Assembly (NCBI GenBank): GCA_025456495.1
Contig: JALOKO010000088.1
Location: 1 to 15,595 of the forward strand
Direction: 5' to 3'
Origin: Bryobacterales bacterium
GTDB lineage: Bacteria; Acidobacteriota; Terriglobia; Bryobacterales; Bryobacteraceae
Length of the DNA: 15,595 nt
Shown here: one piece after another, positions 1-7,600 of the stretch
Numbering within the stretch: position 1 is the first letter of the stretch
Layout of the letters: every line of letters starts with the position of its first letter
Notes under the pieces: generated by a model
Told to the model about the DNA's origin: nothing
Database searches by the model: none
The model's input: the letters and a program-made list of their open reading frames with translations, nothing else
Translations under genes and position numbers: made by a program

Positions 1-58
1 TGTCACCGCCGCGTTCCCTGCCCGTCAGATTCAAGTGGCCTTGAAACTGTACTTCTAG
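1..58 (+). CDS. C-terminal end of an Oar-like outer-membrane beta-barrel protein (partial)
   Basis: Reading from base 2, the frame gives VTAAFPARQIQVALKLYF and then TAG at 56-58. A final strand of alternating polar and hydrophobic residues ending in an aromatic Phe is the usual C-terminal signature of Gram-negative outer-membrane barrels, and the form RQIQ-ALKL-F is typical of acidobacterial Oar-like TonB-dependent receptors. The complete Oar-like gene at the other end of this window ends in a very similar way (RSVQLSLRLVF). Only 18 codons are present, so the domain content cannot be seen. The strong terminator 20 bases downstream supports this being a true gene end. Another class of outer-membrane barrel is possible. 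Confidence 0.65.
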   Translation, partial: VTAAFPARQIQVALKLYF

Positions 59-78
59 CCTTCAGGGCTTCCGTTCAG

Positions 79-113
79 GGAGGGGGCTGCCACCCGGCAG
101 CCCCCTCCTTTTT
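79..113 (+). terminator. Strong intrinsic terminator after the Oar-like gene
   Basis: A perfect 13-bp GC-rich stem is visible: GGAGGGGGCTGCC (79-91), loop ACCC (92-95), GGCAGCCCCCTCC (96-108), then five T (109-113). It begins 20 bases after the TAG at 56-58. The T-run favours termination on the plus strand. It isolates the upstream gene from the decarboxylase gene, which must therefore have its own promoter. Confidence 0.92.
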
Positions 114-208
114 GACGAGTGCGGGAATTCGGTTGCAGCTCACGGAAACTCACGGCGCCGCCGGGTTGGTTGTGGGCCGCTGGTGGGCCGGATTCAGCCC
201 ACCAGGCG

Positions 209-274
209 ATGCCCTGTTGCTTACCGGGTTATGCCCTACTGCTTACCGGGTTATGCCCTACTGCTTACCGGGCC
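209..274. repeat. Three tandem copies of a 22-bp repeat
   Basis: The copies are 209-230, 231-252 and 253-274. Copy 2 reads ATGCCCTACTGCTTACCGGG followed by TT. Copy 1 differs from it at two adjacent internal bases (GT for AC), and copy 3 differs only in its last two bases (CC for TT). A fourth copy starts (ATGC, 275-278) and stops. The unit is not a multiple of three and lies in non-coding DNA, so it is probably a minisatellite-type repeat made by slippage. No function is visible. Confidence 0.88.
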
Positions 275-325
275 ATGCAGATCCATCCAACCATCCTGAT
301 CTTCTGGTGATAGGAACGGGTTCGC

Positions 326-331
326 TATACT
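326..331 (+). promoter_or_regulatory. Possible -10 box for the UDP-glucuronate decarboxylase gene
   Basis: TATACT matches the sigma70 -10 consensus at five of six bases. The sequence 17 bases upstream (TCTGGT, 303-308) is a poor -35 box. If used, the transcript would start near 338 and have a leader of roughly 77 bases before the TTG start at 415. This is a weak call from pattern matching alone. Confidence 0.25.
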
Positions 332-414
332 TGGTAGGGTTGAATACCGATGGGAATGGTATCCCCGAGTCAACACTACAAGGGCGATGGTTCATTGGAC
401 ATGAAGGGGGATCC

Positions 415-1365
415 TTGCGAATCCTGTTAAGTGGAGCGGCTGGCTTCATCGCATCTCATCTGTTGGACCGTCTGCTGGGCGATGGCCACGAGATTGTCGG
501 TCTGGACAATCTGTTAAGCGGCAGCATGCGCAACATCGCCCATCTGGAAGGGCATCCTGCATTCACCTTTGTTCAGCGGGATGTGTCGCAGCCCTTCACG
601 GTGGAGGGTCACTTCGACGCCGTGTTGCACCTGGCCTCCCCTGCCAGCCCTAAGGACTACCTGGACTACCCCATTGAAACGCTGCTGGTGGGAAGCGTCG
701 GCACACGCAACATGCTTGAGGTCGCCGTCGCCAACGGGGCGCGCTTCCTGCTGACATCCACATCGGAATGCTATGGAGACCCGGCGGAACACCCCCAGCG
801 GGAAACTTACTGGGGCAACGTGAATCCGGTGGGTCCGCGTTCCTGCTATGACGAAAGCAAGCGCTTTGCTGAGGCCATCACGATGGCTTACCACCGGCGT
901 CACGGCCTACGCACGCGTATCGCCCGGATCTTCAACACCTACGGCCCGCGCATGAAGCTGAACGATGGTCGGGTGGTTCCCGCCTTCCTGGATCAAGCCC
1001 TACGCGGGACCCCCATCACCGTGTTTGGCGACGGCAGCCAGACCCGCAGTTTTTGCTATGTCAGTGACCTGGTGGACGGTCTCATCCGCCTGTTGCACTC
1101 CCAGGAAAGCTATCCGGTGAACCTGGGTAATCCGCACGAACTCACCATGCGCGAGTTTGCTGAGTACATCCAGGAGATGACCGGCACCGTATCCAAAATC
1201 GTCTATCACCCACTGCCGGAAGACGACCCCAAGCGCCGCCAGCCGGACATCACCAAAGCGCAACAACTGCTGGGATGGGAGCCGAAAGTCGCCCTGCGCG
1301 ACGGTTTGCGCGAAACCATTGCCTACTTCCAGACTTCCCCGGAATTGGTGCAGACCAACTCCTGA
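415..1365 (+). CDS. uxs: UDP-glucuronate decarboxylase (UDP-xylose synthase), extended SDR family
   Basis: A cytoplasmic NAD-dependent enzyme converting UDP-glucuronate to UDP-xylose and CO2 for surface polysaccharide synthesis. The 316-residue product starts with the Rossmann loop GAAGFIASH (residues 7-15). It has a TSTSE segment (114-118), the family stretch ETYWGNVNPVGPRSCYDESK with the catalytic Tyr145-x3-Lys149 pair, then RIFNTYGPRM, VVPAF and GDGSQTRSFCYVSD, which are hallmarks of UDP-xylose synthases rather than general epimerases. The start is TTG 415: the family always begins just before RIL-(V/L)-(T/S)-G, and an AGGGGG ribosome site (405-410) lies 4 bases upstream. The frame is open to 112, but those residues match nothing. 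No other sugar-nucleotide or glycosyltransferase gene is in the window, so its polysaccharide is unknown. It converges on ilvA with a 39-base gap. Confidence 0.88.
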   Translation: MRILLSGAAGFIASHLLDRLLGDGHEIVGLDNLLSGSMRNIAHLEGHPAFTFVQRDVSQPFTVEGHFDAVLHLASPASPKDYLDYPIETLLVGSVGTRNMLEVAVANGARFLLTSTSECYGDPAEHPQRETYWGNVNPVGPRSCYDESKRFAEAITMAYHRRHGLRTRIARIFNTYGPRMKLNDGRVVPAFLDQALRGTPITVFGDGSQTRSFCYVSDLVDGLIRLLHSQESYPVNLGNPHELTMREFAEYIQEMTGTVSKIVYHPLPEDDPKRRQPDITKAQQLLGWEPKVALRDGLRETIAYFQTSPELVQTNS

Positions 1366-1404
1366 GTCTCTCCCCGCACGGCTCTTGGTGGCTTCGCCGC
1401 AAGG

Positions 1405-2934
1405 CTATCGCAAGAACAACGCGTAGGCCGGGTTCTCCGTCTCGTCCCAAAAGGTATAGCCAAGACCAGCCAGAAACTGCGCGAACGACGCATCATCCTG
1501 CCCCGGCACCTGCATGCCCACCAGCACACGGCCCGCATCGGAGCCGTGGTTGCGGTAATGAAATAGGCTGATGTTCCAGCCGCTGGACATCCGTTCCAGG
1601 AAGCGCATCAGCGCGCCGGGACGTTCGGGGAACTCGAACCGGTACAGCCGCTCATCGGCCAGGCTCTGTTGGCCACCCACCAATGGCGGACGACCACCCA
1701 CCATGTGCCGCACATGCAGCTTGGCCATTTCGTTGTCGCTCAAGTCCAGCACCTGGGGGAACTCAGCGCGCAGGCGTTGCAGCAGGGTGGCGTACTCATC
1801 GCGGTTGCGCACCTCCACGCCCACAAACACACGAGCGTCGCCGGGGCCGGCATAGCGATAGTTGAACTCGGTCACCTGCCGCGCGCCAATCACGGCGCAG
1901 AAGCGGCGGAAACTGCCGGGCTGCTCCGGGATGGTAGCCGCGAACAACGCCTCGCGCTGCTCACCCAACTCCGCGCGTTCCGCGACAAAGCGTAAGCGGT
2001 CGAAGTTCATGTTCGCGCCACAAGCCACCGCCACCATCGTGTGATCGCGCAAGCCCTCGCGCTCCAGGTAGCGCTTCATCCCCGCGACGGGAAGCGCGCC
2101 GGAGGGCTCCAGGATGGAGCGAGTATCCTCAAACACATCTTTGATGGCGGCGCAGACTTCGTCCGTGTTCACCAGAATCACTTCATCCACCAGTTCCCGG
2201 CAAAGGCGGAAGGGTTCCGCGCCCACCTGCTTCACGGCCACGCCATCGGCAAACAAGCCCACGCTTTCCAGGCGCACACGTTCCCCTCGCTGCAACGACA
2301 GGGCCATGGCGTTGGCGTCCTGCGGCTCCACGCCAACGATGCGCACTTCGGGACGAAGCGCCTTCAGATACGCGGCGATGCCGCTGATGAGCCCGCCCCC
2401 GCCCACCGCGACAAACACCGCATGGATGGGCGCCGGGTGCTGACGCTGAATCTCCATGCCAATAGTGCCCTGTCCGGCAATCACATCAGGGTCGTCATAG
2501 GGGTGGATGAAGGTGAGCCCTTCCACCTCGGCCAGGTGAACCGCATGCGCATAGGCTTCATCGTAGGATTCGCCGTGCAACAGCACCTCAGCGCCCCGGC
2601 CCTCCACGGCCTTCACCTTGATGCGCGGGGTGGTGACCGGCATGACGATCAACGCCCGGCAGCCCAATGTAGCCGCCGCCAGGGCCACCCCCTGCGCATG
2701 GTTTCCGGCCGAAGCGGCAATCACGCCCAGGCGCAACTCGTCCGCGCTCAACTGCACCATCTTGTTGTAGGCCCCGCGCAGCTTGAATGAGAACACCGGC
2801 TGTAGGTCTTCACGCTTCAGCAGAATGCGATTCTGATAGCGCGCTGAGAGGTTCGGGGCCAACTCCAGCGGAGTTTCGTCGGCCACGTCATAGACGCGGG
2901 CGGTCAGGATTCGCCTGAGGTAATCGTTCAGCAT
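1405..2934 (-). CDS. ilvA: Threonine ammonia-lyase, biosynthetic (threonine dehydratase)
   Basis: A PLP enzyme that deaminates L-threonine to 2-oxobutanoate, the first committed step of isoleucine synthesis, in the cytoplasm. The 509 residues match the usual length of the biosynthetic, feedback-controlled type (about 510). Visible motifs are SFKLRGAYNK with the PLP Schiff-base Lys51, ASAGNHAQG (74-82), the phosphate-binding GGGG loop (178-181) and the CGANMNFDRLRFVAER linker (305-320). Two ACT-like regulatory units follow, at about 328-400 (ATIPEQPGSFRRF) and 428-500 (FEFPERPGALMRFL), which normally bind isoleucine and valine. Degradative TdcB-type enzymes lack these domains. The start is ATG 2934; its ribosome site is weak. 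The gene is separated by 148 bases from the small membrane ORF upstream, and no other branched-chain gene is nearby, so it may have its own promoter. Confidence 0.95.
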   Translation of the reverse strand: MLNDYLRRILTARVYDVADETPLELAPNLSARYQNRILLKREDLQPVFSFKLRGAYNKMVQLSADELRLGVIAASAGNHAQGVALAAATLGCRALIVMPVTTPRIKVKAVEGRGAEVLLHGESYDEAYAHAVHLAEVEGLTFIHPYDDPDVIAGQGTIGMEIQRQHPAPIHAVFVAVGGGGLISGIAAYLKALRPEVRIVGVEPQDANAMALSLQRGERVRLESVGLFADGVAVKQVGAEPFRLCRELVDEVILVNTDEVCAAIKDVFEDTRSILEPSGALPVAGMKRYLEREGLRDHTMVAVACGANMNFDRLRFVAERAELGEQREALFAATIPEQPGSFRRFCAVIGARQVTEFNYRYAGPGDARVFVGVEVRNRDEYATLLQRLRAEFPQVLDLSDNEMAKLHVRHMVGGRPPLVGGQQSLADERLYRFEFPERPGALMRFLERMSSGWNISLFHYRNHGSDAGRVLVGMQVPGQDDASFAQFLAGLGYTFWDETENPAYALFLR

Positions 2935-3082
2935 AGGGCAGCGTTTCCAGCTTCCCAGGGCGAGTGCGGGAAGTCGCCTTCAGTGTCGCATGGAGGGGCG
3001 ATGGCCATGCACCGTTCCGGCGTGAAATTCCCAGCGTCACCGTCCCAGCCGTGCAGCGCCAGCCCTCCGCAACAAGGCCGCA

Positions 3083-3190
3083 CTAGCGGGCGCTCATCAC
3101 GATGATGGCCGCCATCAGCAAGGCCAGGGTCGCCCAGGAGGTGAGCGCCCGGAAGCTCAACAGGTCGAGTCGTGTGAATGGTTGCATCAT
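3083..3190 (-). CDS. 35-residue single-helix membrane peptide next to the efflux operon
   Basis: This short ORF begins ATGATG at 3190 and stops with TAG at 3083-3085. A ribosome binding site GGAG (3196-3199) lies 5 bases before the first ATG, which is better than that of most genes here. The product has a short polar N-terminus (MMQPFTRLD) and a hydrophobic C-terminal half (residues about 17-33, containing LALLMAAIIVM) ending in SAR, as expected of a single inner-membrane helix. It lies on the same strand 113 bases after the TolC-like gene. Small helices of this kind associate with RND pumps (AcrZ with AcrB) or transporters (KdpF), but I see no sequence similarity to those and do not recognise the family. 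It could instead be a leader peptide upstream of ilvA, although it lacks an Ile, Val or Thr run. The function is inference. Confidence 0.6.
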   Translation of the reverse strand: MMQPFTRLDLLSFRALTSWATLALLMAAIIVMSAR

Positions 3191-3216
3191 CCTGTCTCCA
3201 AGGTAAGGCAGTCCGT

Positions 3217-3228
3217 TGGGATATCCCA
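3217..3228. promoter_or_regulatory. 12-bp perfect palindrome upstream of the small membrane ORF
   Basis: TGGGATATCCCA is a perfect 12-bp palindrome 26 bases before the ATG of the small ORF. It could be a protein-binding site, but a palindrome this short can arise by chance and no clear promoter overlaps it. Confidence 0.3.
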
Positions 3229-3237
3229 CGCCGAACC

Positions 3238-3262
3238 GGCCAGTGGCGCAGCTCCACCGGCC
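3238..3262 (-). repeat. Hairpin between the TolC-like gene and the small membrane ORF
   Basis: On the minus strand GGCCGGTGG, a 7-base loop AGCTGCG and CCACTGGCC can form a 9-bp stem with one G-U pair. It lies 41 bases after the TAG of the TolC-like gene. No T-run follows, so it is not a standard intrinsic terminator. It could protect the 3' end of the efflux message or reduce read-through into the small ORF. Confidence 0.5.
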
Positions 3263-3303
3263 AATGGCCCAGGGCATGGGGCGGCACGCACGCAAGGCGG
3301 CGG

Positions 3304-4614
3304 CTATTGGACGAAGGGCAGCACATCTCCGGCGGCGAACAGCACGCGGGCACGGGCAATCTCGCGTTCAATGATGGCGCCGATGCGAAGGTTCTCGACG
3401 TCGGCCAGCGTAGCCTGCGCCTGCAACACGCTCACGCTATCGGCGATCCCGGCCTCGTAGCGGGCGCGGGACAGGTCAAGGTTGTCGCGCGCGGCGTCCA
3501 CGGCGGCTTCCGCGGCATCGGCTGCGCTGGCGGCGGCAAGACACTCAGCGTGCGCGCCGCGAAGCTCACTCAGCACCTTCAGGTGTCCGCCCCGCACGGC
3601 TTGCTCCGCGCTGCGCTGGCGGGCGCTGGCGGCCTGAATCTCCCCACGGATACGGCCGCTGGTGAAGATGGGAAATTCCACCTGGCCAGCGTACTGATAG
3701 GTGCCCAGGCTAGCCGAAGGTGTTTGGCCATTCGCCCCGTAATCGGCCAGAAAGCGAAGCCGTGGCAGCCGCTGCAACTTTGCCTGGCTGCCATCGGCGC
3801 GCGCGGCGTCGGCCGCCATGCGCAGGCTACGCAGCTCCGGATTGGAATCCAGCGCCAGTTGCTCAGCAACGCTCAGCTCCATCACCGCGGCCGCCTGCAC
3901 GGGCAAAGCATCCGCGAGGTGCACCTGCGCATTCTCCTGCTGTCCAATCAGCCGCAGAAGGCCCTGCAAGGTAACGGCGCGGAGACCCTCGGCACGGCGC
4001 AGGAAGGCGCGCTCGTTCTGCACTTGCAGCACGGCCCGGGACAAATCCAGCTTCGACGCAGCGCCGGCCTCGTAGCGGCTGCGCACCTGCTGTTCCACCG
4101 CTTCGGCGCTGCCCAACCGGGCGCGACTGGCTTCGATGCGGCTGTCGATCTCCAAGGCCTGCAGGTAAACCGATATCACGCTCAGGACGGTTGCCTGGCG
4201 TACGGCTTCACTGCCCGCCTCGGCCTGTCGCACGCGCGCGCGTGCCGCCTCCACCGCTTTCCACGCGCTAACGTCCAACAGCGTCTGCGATACGGTGGGG
4301 CGGGCGTCAAAGGCGCTGAACGGACCCACCAGCGCGGGTACGCCAGGGAAACTCAGGCCGATCCCGCGCAGGTTCAAGGTCTGGCGGCGTTGGATGGCCT
4401 GCGCCCCCACTTGCGGCAGCAGTTGGGAGCGAACCTGGCTCAGGCCGCCGTCCGCCTCCAGGATGGCGAGGTTTGCAATCTGGACGTCGGGGTTCTGCCG
4501 CAAGGACAGCGCCACGGCGTCGCGCAACGAAAGTGGCATCGCCGCTGGCGCTGTCCCGGGCTCAGCGCCCAGCAGACACACGAACGGCAGAAGCATGCAA
4601 AGGATGCGGTACAT
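3304..4614 (-). CDS. TolC-family outer-membrane channel protein of the efflux system
   Basis: The outer-membrane duct of the tripartite pump encoded with it. It has 436 residues, an N-terminal secretion signal (MYRILCMLLPFVCLLGAEPG) without a convincing lipobox, and two internally repeated halves typical of the outer membrane efflux (OEP) family. Each half begins with the same pattern: SLRDAVALSLRQNPDV (29-44) and SVAEQLALDSNPEL (NPE at 258-260). The rest is Ala, Gln and Arg-rich helix with RYEAG motifs (RSRYEAGAAS and RARYEAGIADS), as in the long coiled-coil helices of TolC-like proteins. ATG 4614 is chosen because the signal peptide begins there and AAGGA lies 9 bases upstream. The open frame continues further upstream to 4824, but that would overlap the RND gene in another frame. 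Only 37 bases separate it from the RND gene, so they are probably cotranscribed. Confidence 0.92.
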   Translation of the reverse strand: MYRILCMLLPFVCLLGAEPGTAPAAMPLSLRDAVALSLRQNPDVQIANLAILEADGGLSQVRSQLLPQVGAQAIQRRQTLNLRGIGLSFPGVPALVGPFSAFDARPTVSQTLLDVSAWKAVEAARARVRQAEAGSEAVRQATVLSVISVYLQALEIDSRIEASRARLGSAEAVEQQVRSRYEAGAASKLDLSRAVLQVQNERAFLRRAEGLRAVTLQGLLRLIGQQENAQVHLADALPVQAAAVMELSVAEQLALDSNPELRSLRMAADAARADGSQAKLQRLPRLRFLADYGANGQTPSASLGTYQYAGQVEFPIFTSGRIRGEIQAASARQRSAEQAVRGGHLKVLSELRGAHAECLAAASAADAAEAAVDAARDNLDLSRARYEAGIADSVSVLQAQATLADVENLRIGAIIEREIARARVLFAAGDVLPFVQ

Positions 4615-4651
4615 GGTGATGGTTCCTTCAGTGAATGTGTGTCGTTTGACC

Positions 4652-7600
4652 TTAGCTTTGCGCGCCCACGGGCAGGGCAACGGTTGCGTCCCGCCTGGCG
4701 CTGCGCCGGTTTCGCGCCAGCAGCAGGTAAGCGCCCGGCGCGAAGAGCAATCCCAGCAGCATGCCGCCCAACACGCCGCCACAGATGGCAATGGCCATCG
4801 GAGGCCAGAACCCGCCACCCGCAATCAGCAGCGGCAGGAAGCCGATGATTGTGGTCACCGTGGTGGCCAGGATGTGGCGCGTGTTGCGCAGCACGACCTG
4901 TTGCACGGCATCGGGGTCGCCCGCGCGGGCGGCATCGCTTTCGCCAATGCCCGTCAGGACAATGATGGCCGTGTTGATGGCCAGCCCAATCAGGCCCATG
5001 ATGCCGATGATGGCGGTGAACCCGAAGGGATAGCCAAACAGCCATAGCCCGACGAATCCTGACCCCGCCGATAGTCCGGCGATGGTGAAGATCAGTCCCA
5101 TCAGACGGAACGAACCCAGCGACAACACCAGCGTGCCCACCATCAGCACCACCAGGATGCCGACGCTGGAAAGCAGGTTGCCCACCGCGTCATCGCGCTC
5201 TTTTGACTCGCCGCCCACTTCCATGCGCAAGCCCTGGGGCAATTGCAAGCCGGCCGCGGCGATGCGCCGCTGATACTCGGCCAGCGCTTGGCTGGGCAGC
5301 ATGCCCGCCTGTAGATAGCCCCGCACCTTGTTCACCCGCAAACCGTCGCGCCGGGTGATGGCGGCGGTCACGGGCAGCAGGCGGAACTCGCCCAGCGCCG
5401 ACGCAGGCGCCATCCGTACCGTGCCCCCTGCCTGCGTCACGAAGTGCAGCCCGCCCACCGCGCCCACGGATGCACGGTCCTCGGCGGACACCCGCACCCG
5501 CACCGGGAGTCCCGCCAGCCGAAGTTCGGTGTCGTTGGCCTCAAAGCTGAGCTTCGGCAGCCCTTCCTGCAACGAAGTCCGCGTGTGCGTGATGCCCGGA
5601 ACCGAAGCCAGGATTGAGCGCAACTGCTCCCCATAGGCGTGCAACTGCTCCAGGTCAGCCCCATAGAGATACATTTCCACCGGGGCGTTGAAGGGTGGAC
5701 CCTGCTCCAGTTGACGGGCAATCATCTGGCTGCCAGGGAAGGCGCTGTCCATCCGCATCTGGAGGCGATTGATGGTGTTGAAGTAGTCCTCGCCGGATCG
5801 CAACTCCACCATGGCCTGCGCGTAGAAGGCCGAGTCGTTATCGCCCGCCAGCATGTTGTAGTAGAACTTCGGTGCGTTCTTGCCTGCGAACCAATGCACA
5901 TCCAGCACCGCCGGATCCTGCAACAGCAGGTCGCGAGCGCGCTGGGTAGTTTCAGCGGTGAGGCGGAGCGCTGCCTCGTTCGGCAGCATCATCTGGATCT
6001 GGAACTGCTCCCGTTCGGCGGGCGGGAAGAACTGTTCGTTCAGGCGCGTGGCCAGGACGAACCCCACCAGGGGCAGTGCGGCGGAAAGGGCCATCGCCAG
6101 CGCGGGACGCGCCATCGCCCACGAGAGAAACCGTCCGTAGCGGTCCGCCAGCGCTTCATTCCGGTATCCATCACGCAACCAACCCGCGGGCAAACGGTTG
6201 AGGATCGTCAACCGCTCTTCCGCGTAAGCAATCAGCGCGGGAACCACGCTAAGGGCCAGCAGCAGGGAACTACCCAACGCGAAGATCACGCTAAGCGCGA
6301 TGGGCCCCACGAACTCGCCCGCGCCGCCCGGCATCAGAGCGATGGGGCCAAACGAAAACATGGTGGTTAACGTGCTGCCCAGCAGGGGCACGGCCAGATA
6401 GCCCACGGTGCGCGAAACGGCGTCCGCGGGCGACATCCCGTGGGCCATATGATGACGCACCTCGTCGACAACAATAATGGCGTTGTCGATCATCAACCCC
6501 AAGGCGATAATGAGCCCGGTAACCGACATCTGGTGCAGCGGAAGCCCGTAGAAGTTCATCGCCGCCAGCACCATCAGCGAGGTGAGGGGCAACGCCAAAC
6601 CCACCACCAGCGCGGAGCGCGCGCCCATCATCCACAGAGTCACCGCAATCACCAGCGCCGTACTCATCAGGAAGTTCCAGAACAAACCCTCCAGCCGCCG
6701 CGCGACATAGATGTTCTGGTCAAACAACGTTTGCAGGCGTACGGTTCCAGGCAATTCGCCCTGAAACTCGTTCAGGACCGCGCCCACCTTGGCCCGCCAG
6801 GAGTCAATCCGCTGGGCCCCATCCATGCGAGCGGCCACCACCAGCGCGGGCTTACCGCTGAGGAAGGCCAGTTCCGCGGGGGGGCTGGCGATCGTCTTGC
6901 GGACATCGGCCAAGTCGCCCAGGCGAAGGCTTTGCCCGGTGGCGCCCACGCGGACGGGAATCTCGCGGATGCGGTCAACCGTCTCAAAGCGGCCTGCCAC
7001 CTCAATCTGGAGGTCGCTGCGCTCACCCCGCATCAGGCCCGCCGCCTGCTTGGGATCACTGGCGCTCAGCACCGTCGCGATGTCCTGGGCGCTCACGTTC
7101 AGGTTGGCCAGCTTCCCGGCGTCCACTTCCACCAGCAGTTCTTCCCCCGGATTGCCGTACAACTCCACCTGTTTGGTGCCACTGACATTGCGCAGACGAT
7201 CCTGCAGGATTTCCGCCTTGCGACGGAGCACGGCATAGGGGACGGTGTCGGTTCGCAGCACGCCCGCTTCGGCCGGTTCCCACACCAGGCCAACCACCAT
7301 CGTGAAGGCGTCCACTTCCGTGTCTTCCAGGTTCAGTTCCGGTTCGCTTGCGCCCACCGGGAGGTCCGGTTGCGCGTCGCCCACTTTGTCGCGGATACGC
7401 GACCACTGCTGCTCAACCTGCACTTCGGTGAGGTCCTCGCGCAGCTCCACCTGAACCACTGAGATGCCCGCGCGCGATGTGGAGTCGAGGAACTTGATGC
7501 TCTCTACCTCGCGGAGCTGGTCCTCAATCTTCTTGGTAACCAGCGATTCCACGCGGTCTGCGGGGGCGCCGGGGAAGCTGGTAATCACCAGGGCGCTGCG

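Larger units (their letters stand above)
59..414. other. 356-base non-coding stretch upstream of the UDP-glucuronate decarboxylase gene
   Basis: This stretch holds the terminator of the upstream gene (79-113), a 22-bp tandem repeat (209-274), a possible -10 box (326-331), and a small inverted repeat ATACC-N9-GGTAT at 344-362 in the putative leader. The decarboxylase frame stays open leftwards to base 112, but that extension has no family similarity, crosses the tandem repeat and begins next to the terminator, so I treat it as non-coding. I see no tRNA or recognisable riboswitch here. Confidence 0.6.

Noticed and set aside
209..278. CRISPR array
   Set aside because: The 22-bp units adjoin each other without spacers, so this is a tandem repeat.
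112..414. N-terminal extension of the UDP-xylose synthase frame
   Set aside because: No family similarity, it crosses the tandem repeat, and a good ribosome site precedes TTG 415.
1366..1404. Bidirectional terminator between the convergent uxs and ilvA genes
   Set aside because: Only a 3-bp GGC-TTC-GCC stem is visible and there is no T-run on either strand.
2935..3082. Riboswitch or attenuator upstream of ilvA
   Set aside because: I compared it by eye with cobalamin-type core motifs and looked for Ile, Val or Leu-rich leader peptides; neither is convincing.
3178..4848. A 556-codon plus-strand open frame across the TolC-like gene
   Set aside because: It lies opposite a clear TolC-family gene, has low-complexity His, Gln and Arg-rich content and no recognisable domain. 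Long antisense frames are common in GC-rich coding DNA.
6440..7462. A 340-codon plus-strand open frame opposite the RND gene
   Set aside because: It is antisense to the pump and rich in His, Gln and Arg, as expected from the complement of GC-rich membrane-protein codons.
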